DNA from: Luteimicrobium sp049844995
Lineage (GTDB): Bacteria > Actinomycetota > Actinomycetes > Actinomycetales > Cellulomonadaceae
Reading direction: 5' to 3'
DNA: 64,000 nucleotides
NCBI RefSeq assembly: GCF_049844995.1
Contig: NZ_JBNCMC010000007.1
Span: forward strand, 62,001-126,000
The notes beneath the pieces were generated by a model that was not told where the DNA came from, ran no database searches, and saw nothing but the letters and a program-made list of their open reading frames with translations. This document shows positions 42,341-49,386 of this stretch, piece by piece (position 1 is the first letter of the stretch; each line of letters begins with the position of its first letter). Made by a program: the position numbers and the translations under genes.

Positions 42341-42825
42341 GCGACACGACCGGGGCGGCGGCGGTGCCCGTGACCGAGAAGCCGGTGCGCGCCGTCGTCG
42401 TGACGCAGCTCGGTGCCGCGGAGCCGGTGGCCGCGATGTGCGCGATCGCCGGGCTGCCGGTGGACGCGGTGCTCTCCGGCGTCGGCGTGCTCGTCTGGTG
42501 CCGGGACACGAGCGAGGGCGCGCCCGAGCGGGTCGCGGCGACCCTGACGCGCGCGACGGCGGGCCTGCCCGCGGTCCTGCTGGTGCACCGCGACGACCGG
42601 ATCGTCGCGCACACGTGGCTCGACGGCGCGGCCGGCGACGAGCTGGCCGCCGGCCTCGCGCTCGACGGCGCCCCCGAGGCGCTCTCGAACCTCCTGCTCG
42701 GCACCGAGACGGTCGACGACTTCCCCGGGGTCGTGACGAGTGTCGGCGTGGGACGGCTCAAGGCGATGCGCATGATGGCCAAGGCCGGGCGCACGGCGCG
42801 ACGCGACCGGAAGAAGGCCCAGTGA
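42337..42825 (+). CDS. Conserved protein of the actinobacterial his operon, function unknown
   Basis: 162 residues from GTG 42337, overlapping hisB and hisH by 4 nt on each side. It is soluble, with an alternating beta/alpha pattern (VRAVVVTQLG, AVLSGVGVLVWCRD, LPAVLLVHRDDRIVAHTWL) and a basic tail ending in RTARRDRKKAQ. I do not recognise a catalytic motif. Tight coupling inside the operon argues for a role linked to histidine synthesis or its translation, but this is only context. Confidence 0.75.
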   Translation: MSDTTGAAAVPVTEKPVRAVVVTQLGAAEPVAAMCAIAGLPVDAVLSGVGVLVWCRDTSEGAPERVAATLTRATAGLPAVLLVHRDDRIVAHTWLDGAAGDELAAGLALDGAPEALSNLLLGTETVDDFPGVVTSVGVGRLKAMRMMAKAGRTARRDRKKAQ

Positions 42826-43499
42826 GCGACGCGAGCACCTCGCCGCGACCGAGCGTCGTCGTCCTCGACTACGGCTTCGGCAACGTCCGCTCCGCCGTGC
42901 GCGCGCTCGAGCGCGTGGGGGCACAGGTCGAGCTGACGCACGACCGCGCTGTCGCCGAGCGGGCCGACGGGCTCGTGGTGCCGGGGGTCGGGGCGTTCGC
43001 CGCCTGCATGGCGGGGCTGCGCGCGGTGCGCGGCGACGAGGTCGTGGGGCGCCGGCTCGCGGGCGGACGCCCGGTCCTCGGCATCTGCGTCGGGATGCAG
43101 ATCCTCTTCGACGCGGGCGACGAGCACGGCGTCGTGACCGAGGGCATGGGGGAGTGGCCGGGCACCGTCCGGCGCCTCGACGCCCCCGTGGTGCCGCACA
43201 TGGGCTGGGCCACGGTGGAGCCCGCCACCGAGTCGCGCCTCTTCGCCGGCGTCGAGCACGAGCGGTTCTACTTCGTGCACTCGTACGCCGCCCAGGAGTT
43301 CCCGCTCGAGGCCGACATCCCGGAGGACTCGCCGTTCGCACGCAGCACGATCCGCCCTCTGGTCACGTGGGCGGCGCACGGCAGCCGGTTCGTGGCGGCC
43401 GTCGAGAACGGCCCCCTGTCCGCCACCCAGTTCCACCCCGAGAAGTCCGGCGACGCCGGCGCGCACCTCCTGGAGAACTGGGTCGCGACCCTGCGCTGA
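42822..43499 (+). CDS. hisH: Imidazole glycerol phosphate synthase glutaminase subunit HisH
   Basis: 225 residues from GTG 42822. Class I glutamine amidotransferase: nucleophile Cys89 in LGICVGMQ, and His205/Glu207 in FHPEKSG. It supplies ammonia to HisF, which is not in this window. VVLDYGFGNVRSAVRALER and VVPGVGAF are the standard N-terminal motifs. Confidence 0.95.
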   Translation: MSDASTSPRPSVVVLDYGFGNVRSAVRALERVGAQVELTHDRAVAERADGLVVPGVGAFAACMAGLRAVRGDEVVGRRLAGGRPVLGICVGMQILFDAGDEHGVVTEGMGEWPGTVRRLDAPVVPHMGWATVEPATESRLFAGVEHERFYFVHSYAAQEFPLEADIPEDSPFARSTIRPLVTWAAHGSRFVAAVENGPLSATQFHPEKSGDAGAHLLENWVATLR

Positions 43500-43524
43500 C
43501 CCGTCCCGGCCCCCTGGCCGCTGT

Positions 43525-43543
43525 ATCCGTAGCGATCCGTAGC
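43525..43543. repeat. Tandem 9-bp direct repeat between hisH and priA
   Basis: ATCCGTAGC occurs at 43525-43533 and 43535-43543, 10 bp apart, in the only sizeable gap (86 bp) of the his run. It could mark a promoter or operator for priA. Confidence 0.3.
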
Positions 43544-43585
43544 ACCCCGACCGGCCCCCGGTCCCGAACCCCTGGAGCACCCTCG

Positions 43586-44317
43586 ATGACCGATCGCCTC
43601 GTGCTGCTGCCCGCCGTCGACGTCGCGGACGGGCAGGCCGTCCGCCTCGTGCAGGGCGCGGCCGGCTCGGAGACGTCGTACGGAGACCCGCTGACCGCCG
43701 CGCTCGACTGGCAGGCGGGCGGCGCCGAGTGGGTCCACCTCGTCGACCTCGACGCGGCGTTCGGCCGCGGGTCGAACGCCGAGCTCCTCGCGGAGGTCGT
43801 GGGACGCCTGGACGTGCAGGTCGAGCTCTCGGGCGGCATCCGCGACGACGCGAGCCTCGAGCGGGCCCTCGCGACCGGCTGCCGCCGGGTGAACCTCGGC
43901 ACGGCCGCGCTCGAGAACCCGGAGTGGACGGCACGGGTGATCGCTGAGCACGGCGACCGCGTCGCCGTCGGGCTGGACGTGCGCGGCACGACGCTCGCCG
44001 CCCGGGGCTGGACCGAGGAGGGCGGGGACCTCTGGGAGGTCCTCGAGCGGCTGGAGGCGGCGGGCTGCGCCCGGTACGTCGTGACCGACGTGACCAAGGA
44101 CGGGACGCTGCGCGGGCCCAACCTCGACCTGCTGCGCGACGTCGCCGCCCGCACCCAGGCGCCCGTCGTCGCGTCGGGCGGCATCTCGAGCCTCGCCGAC
44201 CTCGAGGCGCTGCGCGAGCTCGTCCCCGCCGGGGTGGAGGGCACGATCGTCGGCAAGGCCCTCTACGCCGGGGCCTTCACGCTGCCCCAGGCGCTCGACG
44301 TCGCGGGCCGGCCGTGA
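43586..44317 (+). CDS. priA: Bifunctional HisA/TrpF isomerase PriA
   Basis: 243 residues, a (beta/alpha)8 barrel. Catalytic aspartate region LPAVDVADGQAVR (Asp12), LSGGIRDD, TDVTKDGTLRGPN and ASGGISSLADL are present. The RGW segment (140-142) before GGDLWEVLERL is the dual-substrate signature of actinobacterial PriA, which serves both histidine and tryptophan synthesis. Dual function is inferred from that motif. The stop overlaps the sseB GTG by 4 nt. Confidence 0.92.
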   Translation: MTDRLVLLPAVDVADGQAVRLVQGAAGSETSYGDPLTAALDWQAGGAEWVHLVDLDAAFGRGSNAELLAEVVGRLDVQVELSGGIRDDASLERALATGCRRVNLGTAALENPEWTARVIAEHGDRVAVGLDVRGTTLAARGWTEEGGDLWEVLERLEAAGCARYVVTDVTKDGTLRGPNLDLLRDVAARTQAPVVASGGISSLADLEALRELVPAGVEGTIVGKALYAGAFTLPQALDVAGRP

Positions 44318-45051
44318 GCGCGCCGACCGGCGGCCGCGCGCTGCCGCCGTCGTCCGGTTTCGCCGGCGACGACGGCTCCGCGGACGGCGAGCTCGCCCGC
44401 CTGCTCTCGTCGTACACGGCGGGGGAGGGGGCGCTCCGGGACGTGGTCGCACGCCTCGCCGCCACCCGCGTCCTCGTGCCCGTGCTCGCTGAGCTGGGCG
44501 AGCTCGGGGAGACCGAGGACGGCCTCCACGTCGACAAGGAGGCATCGGCCGGGGTCGTCGCGCTCGAGGCGCCCGACGGCCGCCGCGCGCTGCCGGTGTT
44601 CACGTCCGTCGCGGCCATGACGGCATGGCGGCCCGACGCGCGGCCGGTACCCGTCGAGGCGCCGCGCGCCGCGCTGTCCGCCGTGAGCGAGGACTGGGCG
44701 CTCCTGGTGATCGACCCGGCCGGGCCGGCGACGGTGCTCGTGCCGCGGCCCGCGGTCTGGGCGCTCGCGCAGGGCAAGCCGTGGCGCCCGGCGGTCGAGG
44801 ACGGGGTCGTCGACCCCGAGGTTGCCGCCGCCGTCTCGTCGGCGGTCGCCCCGCTCCAGCACGTGGCGAGCGTCGGCGCCGAGCCGGGGCGCACCGCGGA
44901 GGTCGCCGTCGTGCTGCGGCTCGACCCGGGCCTGGACCGCGCGGGCCTGGACGGCGTGCTCGCGGCCGTGAACGCCCGGCTCGGCGCGAGCGACGTCGTC
45001 GGCGAGCGGGTCGACTCGCTCGAGCTCCGCATCGGCGCCGCGCGGCCCTGA
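44314..45051 (+). CDS. SseB family protein
   Basis: 245 residues from GTG 44314. The segment RVLVPVLAEL to GRRALPVFTSVAAMTAWRPDARPVPVEAP, then ALLVIDPAGPATVLVPRPAVWALAQG, is the SseB N-terminal domain. Soluble, no catalytic motif. In actinobacteria this gene regularly trails priA; its function is not established. Confidence 0.82.
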   Translation: MSAPTGGRALPPSSGFAGDDGSADGELARLLSSYTAGEGALRDVVARLAATRVLVPVLAELGELGETEDGLHVDKEASAGVVALEAPDGRRALPVFTSVAAMTAWRPDARPVPVEAPRAALSAVSEDWALLVIDPAGPATVLVPRPAVWALAQGKPWRPAVEDGVVDPEVAAAVSSAVAPLQHVASVGAEPGRTAEVAVVLRLDPGLDRAGLDGVLAAVNARLGASDVVGERVDSLELRIGAARP

Positions 45052-45057
45052 GGCCAC

Positions 45058-45073
45058 GACGCCGCTCGGCGTC
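45058..45073. terminator. Hairpin between convergent sseB and GerW-like genes
   Basis: GACGCC (45058-45063) and GGCGTC (45068-45073) close a GCTC loop; the right arm touches the stop of the leftward gene. A small bidirectional terminator is likely. Confidence 0.45.
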
Positions 45074-45767
45074 AGCGGCGGCGGCGGTGGCCGATGGCCC
45101 AGGCGAGCGCGACCGCCGCGACCGCAGCGACGGCCTGCCCGCCCACGATCGTGCGGTTGAGGTCGAACACGGGGATCCACCGGGTGCTGCCGTTCTCCAC
45201 GACCACGACGCCGACCGGCCTGACCCGGACGCCGTACGCCCCGGCGCCCGCACCGGCCTCGCCGCGCGCGTCCCCGCGGGCCTCGCCCGTCGCCTCGCCG
45301 CGCGCCTCGGCCTGGAGGTCGCCCTTCGCCTCGGCGTGAGCGTCGCCGTTCGCGCCGCTCTCGCCCGGGGGGCGGGCGTCGTCGGGCGCGGTGGGGACCA
45401 GCTCCCGTGACTCCTCGCCGGACTCCTCGGCGCCCCCGGTGTCCGCGGCGCCCACCTGTCGGCTCGCAGAGAAGGACCGCTGGCGCAGGAACGAGAGGCT
45501 ACCGCGACCCGACCCTCGCCCCGTCCCCCCGCCCGAGCCCTTGCCCGTCCCGTTGCCGGAACCGCTGCCGCTGCCTGCGCCCGAGCCGTTGCCGGCCCCA
45601 CCGCCCGCACCCGTGCCGGCCGCGCCCATCACCCGCGCCACGGGGATGACGAGCGTCCCCTGGTGCTCGTAGGCCTGGCCGAACACGCGTCCGACCGTGA
45701 AGGAGTCGTCGGCGGCCTGCGTGAGGCGGCCGAGATCAGGGGTCCATTCGCGCTCGTCGTCGCTCAT
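45072..45767 (-). CDS. GerW/YtfJ-like protein with low-complexity inserts
   Basis: 231 residues from ATG 45767. Residues 23-50 (SFTVGRVFGQAYEHQGTLVI, then PVARVMGAA) and 179-200 (GVRVRPVGVVVVENGSTRWI, then PV) match the two halves of the Spore_YtfJ/GerW domain. They are separated by a Gly/Ser/Asn-rich stretch (51-90) and an acidic Ala/Glu/Gly stretch (110-176). A membrane helix (about 207-225) ends in an arginine tail. GerW is named for spore germination, but members are widespread in non-sporulating actinobacteria; function here is unknown. Confidence 0.72.
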   Translation of the reverse strand: MSDDEREWTPDLGRLTQAADDSFTVGRVFGQAYEHQGTLVIPVARVMGAAGTGAGGGAGNGSGAGSGSGSGNGTGKGSGGGTGRGSGRGSLSFLRQRSFSASRQVGAADTGGAEESGEESRELVPTAPDDARPPGESGANGDAHAEAKGDLQAEARGEATGEARGDARGEAGAGAGAYGVRVRPVGVVVVENGSTRWIPVFDLNRTIVGGQAVAAVAAVALAWAIGHRRRR

Positions 45768-45774
45768 GTCGCCC

Positions 45775-45780
45775 ACGCTA
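45775..45780 (-). promoter_or_regulatory. -10 hexamer of a leaderless promoter (GerW-like gene)
   Basis: On the minus strand TAGCGT lies seven bases before ATG 45767. This favours that ATG over the GTG at 45776, which would overlap the hexamer. Confidence 0.5.
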
Positions 45781-45873
45781 CGAGCAGCGGGGCGACGCGG
45801 CGCGCCGACGCGCCAGCGCGGCCCTCACGGCGCAGATTCCGAGCGGGCCCCGTGCCACCGCTGGGCCGCGTGG

Positions 45874-45879
45874 TAGCGT
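45874..45879 (+). promoter_or_regulatory. Possible -10 of the divergent membrane-protein promoter
   Basis: TAGCGT, 55 bases before ATG 45935; the resulting leader would contain the GAGAGG ribosome site. Confidence 0.4.
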
Positions 45880-45934
45880 CCGCCGACGCCGCGCCCGCGG
45901 CGGCGCAGCGACGACGCTCCGAGAGGACCTCACG

Positions 45935-46657
45935 ATGGGCGACCCCACCCCCGCAAGCGGCCCGGACACCCCCTCCAGCACGACGGCGGGCGGAGGTGGG
46001 GACGCCCCGGGTGCCGAGGTCCTCACGGCCGAGGCGCCCTCGACCGGCGCCCCCGCCCAGGACACCGCGCCGTCGTCGTCGCCGGCCGGCTGGGGCGCGC
46101 CCGCGGGCTGGGCTACGCCCGGGGCCGACGGCGCGGCGGAGGCCGCCGGAGCGGCTGCCGCAGGGGCGGCCCAGCGGCGCCGGGCCGTCACGCAGTTCGG
46201 GATCGCTATCGCCCTCGTGGTGGTCGGCCTGGTGACGACGTTCGCGGCGTCCGGCTCGGGTGGCGGCATCGTCTGGACCGGGGCGTTCCTCGTCGCGGCA
46301 GGCCTCCTCGTGCGCGCCGTCCTGTCCTACCGGGCGTCGGTCCGGGCGGGGGCGTCGTCGGTGGCCCGGGACCGGCCCCTCCTCGCGGGCGCGGCCGTGG
46401 TCGTGGTCGCGTGCGTCGTCGCCGGGGGCCTGGCGGTCGCGAAGCTCGGCGAGAGCGACAAGGACGCGCACGCCTCGACGGGGGTCGGCTCCTGCTGGAA
46501 GGAGGACTCCGGCGACATGCTCGTGCCGGTGGACTGCTCGCACGACCACGCGTACGTCGGCACGAAGGTCGTCGACGAGGACAGCCAGTGCGACGACGAG
46601 GCCGTGGGCACCGTGGCGTCGGACGACGGCCGCGAGCTCTGCCTCGACCCCGCGTGA
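45935..46657 (+). CDS. Predicted membrane protein with four-cysteine extracytoplasmic tail
   Basis: 240 residues. An 82-residue Pro/Ala/Gly/Ser-rich cytoplasmic part is followed by three membrane helices (about 88-105, 111-130, 150-170) and a C-terminal ~70 residues with four cysteines (VGSCWKEDSGDMLVPVDCSH and further on DSQC and LCLDPA). The tail recalls the septum-formation-type domain (GxC...VxCxxxH) of actinobacterial membrane proteins, where disulfides are expected outside the membrane. I cannot name a function. Confidence 0.65.
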   Translation: MGDPTPASGPDTPSSTTAGGGGDAPGAEVLTAEAPSTGAPAQDTAPSSSPAGWGAPAGWATPGADGAAEAAGAAAAGAAQRRRAVTQFGIAIALVVVGLVTTFAASGSGGGIVWTGAFLVAAGLLVRAVLSYRASVRAGASSVARDRPLLAGAAVVVVACVVAGGLAVAKLGESDKDAHASTGVGSCWKEDSGDMLVPVDCSHDHAYVGTKVVDEDSQCDDEAVGTVASDDGRELCLDPA

Positions 46658-46675
46658 CCCGCGTGTCGCGGGTCA
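46655..46675. terminator. Bidirectional hairpin spanning two convergent stop codons
   Basis: TGACCCGCG (46655-46663) and CGCGGGTCA (46667-46675) are perfect 9-bp arms around TGT. The left arm begins with the stop codon of the rightward gene and the right arm ends with the stop codon of the leftward DUF1844 gene. Confidence 0.55.
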
Positions 46676-47068
46676 GACCACCGAGCCCGTGAACTTCTCG
46701 CCCGGGCCGTCGCCGGGGGCGTCGGGGTAGACGGAGGCCTCGCGGAACGCGAGCTGCAGCGAGCGGAGCCCGTCGCGCAGGGAGCGCGCGTGCTGGTTGC
46801 CGAGGTCGGGGGCGCTTGCTGTGACGAGGGCGGCGAGCGCGTTGATGAGCTTGCGCGCCTCGTCGAGGTCGAGGTGCTCCCGGGCGTCCGCGTCCTCGGC
46901 GAGGCCGCACTTCACGGCCGCTGCGCTCATGAGGTGGACGGCGGCCGTCGTGATGACCTCCACGGCGTTGACGTCGGCGATGTCGCGGGTCGCCTGCGCG
47001 ACGGCGTCGGTGGCGTCGGTGGTGTCGCGCTGGCCGCCCGCGGGCGGGGTCGGGGAGTCGGTGCTCAT
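46673..47068 (-). CDS. DUF1844 family protein
   Basis: 131 residues. An N-terminal disordered segment is followed by the helical DUF1844 core: VITTAAVHLMSAAAVKCGL, then DLDEARKLINALAALVTA and ARSLRDGLRSLQLAFREAS. DUF1844 is commonly found beside infC in actinobacteria; no function is known. It is divergent from infC. Confidence 0.85.
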   Translation of the reverse strand: MSTDSPTPPAGGQRDTTDATDAVAQATRDIADVNAVEVITTAAVHLMSAAAVKCGLAEDADAREHLDLDEARKLINALAALVTASAPDLGNQHARSLRDGLRSLQLAFREASVYPDAPGDGPGEKFTGSVV

Positions 47069-47137
47069 GGCACCATCGTCCCATCCTGCGGTCGTCGTCC
47101 GTGCCCGGGCGCGGACGGACCGGCGCCGCGGCTCTGG

Positions 47138-47143
47138 TAGAGT
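47138..47143 (+). promoter_or_regulatory. Possible -10 of the infC-rpmI-rplT promoter
   Basis: TAGAGT fits TANNNT in the gap between DUF1844 and infC. Transcription from here would give a leader of about 275 bases, consistent with leader-mediated control. Confidence 0.45.
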
Positions 47144-47149
47144 TGGTGG

Positions 47150-47426
47150 CTGACCGACTCGTGCGCATGGGTTGCTGGCCGAAATGGCGACGGAACTCGA
47201 GCGCGAGTACGCAAGTGGATTCGTCCCACCCGGGTCTCGACCGACGGCTCACGCCGCGACGGAGGCCGGGTCAGTCGCCGGGCACGTTCCTTCGGGAACC
47301 GCCCGGTTCCGTGCTGCGGCACCCCGTCGGGGGCCGGCGGCTCGGTGACGGCCTCCGCCTGCGTCCAGGTTCGGGGGCCTTTCCCGTTCCTGGCTGTCTG
47401 CCATCACGACTGCCAAGGAGCCAGAC
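47150..47426 (+). promoter_or_regulatory. Structured 5' leader of infC
   Basis: The leader holds three short segments that can pair in alternative ways: GTTCC (47286-47290) with GGAAC (47295-47299) around a TTCG tetraloop, or GGAACC (47295-47300) with GGTTCC (47305-47310) around GCCC. A third small hairpin, GTGC-TGCG-GCAC, follows at 47311-47322. Near the start, TCC and TGGC (47388-47394) can pair with GCCA and GGA (47412-47419), covering the AAGGAG ribosome site. Attenuation or translational control is inferred. Confidence 0.45.
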
Positions 47427-48524
47427 ATCAGCGAGCCTCGCATCAACGATCGGATCCGTGTCCCCGAGGTCCGACTCATCGGTCCCGACGGGGAGCAGGT
47501 CGGAGTCGTCCGCACCGAGGTCGCCCTGCGTCTTGCGCAGGACGCCGATCTCGACCTGGTCGAGGTCGCCCCCGACGCCCGCCCGCCCGTGTGCAAGCTC
47601 ATGGACTTCGGAAAGTTCAAGTACGAAGCCGACATGAAGGCGCGCGAGGCGCGGCGCAACCAGGCGAACACGGTTCTCAAGGAGATCCGGTTCCGCCTCA
47701 AGATCGACCCGCACGACTACGAGACGAAGAAGGGCCACGTCGTCCGCTTCCTCTCGGCAGGCGACAAGGTCAAGGTCATGATCATGTTCCGCGGCCGCGA
47801 GCAGTCGCGCCCGGAGATGGGTATGCGCCTCCTCCAGCGTCTTGCGCAGGACGTCGCCGACCTGGGCTTCGTCGAGAGCTCGCCCAAGCAGGACGGGCGC
47901 AACATGACGATGGTGCTCGGACCGGTGAAGAAGAAGGCCGACGCCAAGACCGAGCAGCGTCGCCGCTCGACCGAGATCGACGCGGGTCGTATGACGAAGT
48001 CCGAGCGCAAGGCCGCCGAGCGCGCGACCGACGAGCCGACCGACGAGACGGCCGAGGAGTTCGTGGCCGAGGAGTTCGTGGCCGAGGCACCGGCCGAGGT
48101 CGAGGCGCCTGTGGCTGCTGCTCCCGTCGTGGAGCCCGCGGCCGTCGAGCCCGAGCCGACGCCGGCAGCCGAGCCCGAGGCGCCCGCCGCCGAGAAGCCG
48201 GCGGCCGCCGAGAAGCCCGTGCCTGCGAAGGCGGCGCCCGCGAAGCCGGCCGCTACCTCCAAGCCGGCCGCTACCTCCAAGCCGGCCGCTACCTCCAAGC
48301 CCGCCGCGTCCGCCAAGCCGGCTGCCGCGAAGCCGGCGACGGCGAAGCCCGCGGCCGAGCGGTCGGCTTCGGCCGCACCCCGCCCCGCGACGCCCAGGCC
48401 GGCCGCCACGCCCAGGCCCGCGACGCCGAGCGCTCCCCGCGCGGCGGCGCCCAAGCCCGCAGCCCCGCCGAAGCCCGCACCGCGCCCCGGCGCGCGACCG
48501 GGCGGCGGAGCGGCGAAGGGCTGA
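47427..48524 (+). CDS. infC: Translation initiation factor IF-3 (AUC start)
   Basis: 365 residues if read from ATC 47427. No in-frame ATG, GTG or TTG lies between the stop at 47346 and GTG 47589, and that GTG would remove the conserved N-terminal domain (EPRINDRIRVPEVRLIGPDG). AAGGAG lies six bases before the ATC. E. coli infC starts at AUU, used for IF-3 autoregulation. Linker and C-domain are intact (PPVCKLMDFGKFKYE, KIDPHDYETKKGHVVRFL, IMFRGREQSRPEMG). Residues ~190-365 are an Ala/Pro/Lys-rich tail with a triplicated KPAATS. Confidence 0.9.
   Translation: MSEPRINDRIRVPEVRLIGPDGEQVGVVRTEVALRLAQDADLDLVEVAPDARPPVCKLMDFGKFKYEADMKAREARRNQANTVLKEIRFRLKIDPHDYETKKGHVVRFLSAGDKVKVMIMFRGREQSRPEMGMRLLQRLAQDVADLGFVESSPKQDGRNMTMVLGPVKKKADAKTEQRRRSTEIDAGRMTKSERKAAERATDEPTDETAEEFVAEEFVAEAPAEVEAPVAAAPVVEPAAVEPEPTPAAEPEAPAAEKPAAAEKPVPAKAAPAKPAATSKPAATSKPAATSKPAASAKPAAAKPATAKPAAERSASAAPRPATPRPAATPRPATPSAPRAAAPKPAAPPKPAPRPGARPGGGAAKG
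48243..48296 (+). repeat. Three perfect 18-bp tandem repeats inside infC
   Basis: The unit AAGCCGGCCGCTACCTCC occurs at 48243, 48261 and 48279 without mismatch and encodes KPAATS three times in frame. Identity at every base, including third positions, indicates recent slippage or duplication. Confidence 0.95.
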
Positions 48525-48609
48525 CCCCCTGACATGGGCCGCGTCCGCGCGGCCCGCACCCGTCGGGCACCTCCCGGTGCCCGGCCAGACCCGAGGAGAG
48601 ACGGCAGCC

Positions 48610-48804
48610 ATGCCGAAGAACAAGACGCACTCCGGCGCGAAGAAGCGGTTCCGCAGCACCGGTAGCGGCAAGCTCATGCGCGAGCAGACGAACGCGCGGC
48701 ACTACCTCGAGCACAAGTCGAGCCGCCGCACCCGTCGTCTGGCGCAGGACCAGGTCGTCGCCCCCGCCGACGTCTCGAAGATCAAGAAGCTGCTCGGCAA
48801 GTGA
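48610..48804 (+). CDS. rpmI: 50S ribosomal protein L35
   Basis: 64 residues, full length: MPKNKTHSGAKKRFRSTGSG through ending in KIKKLLGK. Start at ATG 48610 behind GAGGAGAG. Second gene of infC-rpmI-rplT. Confidence 0.97.
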   Translation: MPKNKTHSGAKKRFRSTGSGKLMREQTNARHYLEHKSSRRTRRLAQDQVVAPADVSKIKKLLGK

Positions 48805-48901
48805 GACCCCGGGCCGGCTCACCCCGCCGGCCCTGTCAGCTCGAGCCACTAGCCGAGCTCGACGCCTCACACCCTGAGCCCCGAAACCCAAGGAGCATCA
48901 C

Positions 48902-49288
48902 GTGGCACGCGTGAAGCGGGCGGTCAACGCCCACAAGAAGCGCCGTACGACCCTCGAGCGCGCCAGCGGCTACCGCGGCCAGCGCTCGCGTCTGTACCGC
49001 AAGGCCAAGGAGCAGGTCACCCACTCGCTCGTCTACTCCTACCGCGACCGCAAGGCGCGCAAGGGTGACTTCCGCAAGCTGTGGATCCAGCGCATCAACG
49101 CTGCGTCCCGCGCGCAGGGCCTGACCTACAACCGCCTCATCCAGGGGCTCAAGGCCGCTGGCGTCGAGGTTGACCGTCGCGTGCTCGCGGACCTGGCCGT
49201 CAACGACGTCGCGACGTTCAACGCGCTCGTCCAGGTCGCCAAGGACGCTCTGCCCGAGGACGTCAACGCGCCCAAGGCCGCAGCCTGA
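48902..49288 (+). CDS. rplT: 50S ribosomal protein L20
   Basis: 128 residues from GTG 48902. MARVKRAVNAHKKRRTTLER, GYRGQRSRLYRKAKEQV and RKGDFRKLWIQRINAA are invariant L20 motifs. L20 binds 23S rRNA early in 50S assembly and in several bacteria represses its own operon; a leader site for that was not identified. AAGGAGCA lies about six bases before the GTG. Confidence 0.97.
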   Translation: MARVKRAVNAHKKRRTTLERASGYRGQRSRLYRKAKEQVTHSLVYSYRDRKARKGDFRKLWIQRINAASRAQGLTYNRLIQGLKAAGVEVDRRVLADLAVNDVATFNALVQVAKDALPEDVNAPKAAA

Positions 49289-49386
49289 CCCGCGACATCC
49301 CGGGGCGCGCGTCCGACGCGCGCCCCCCGGACGCCCGGTCGGCGTCCGCACCTGCCCCCGCGCTGCGCAACCCGCGCAGCGACCGG

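Noticed and set aside
47167..47637. Open frame from ATG 47167 through the infC leader into infC in another frame
   Set aside because: No ribosome site, no family pattern, biased Arg/Ser/Pro composition, and it overlaps the conserved start of IF-3. A regulatory uORF cannot be excluded but nothing supports one.
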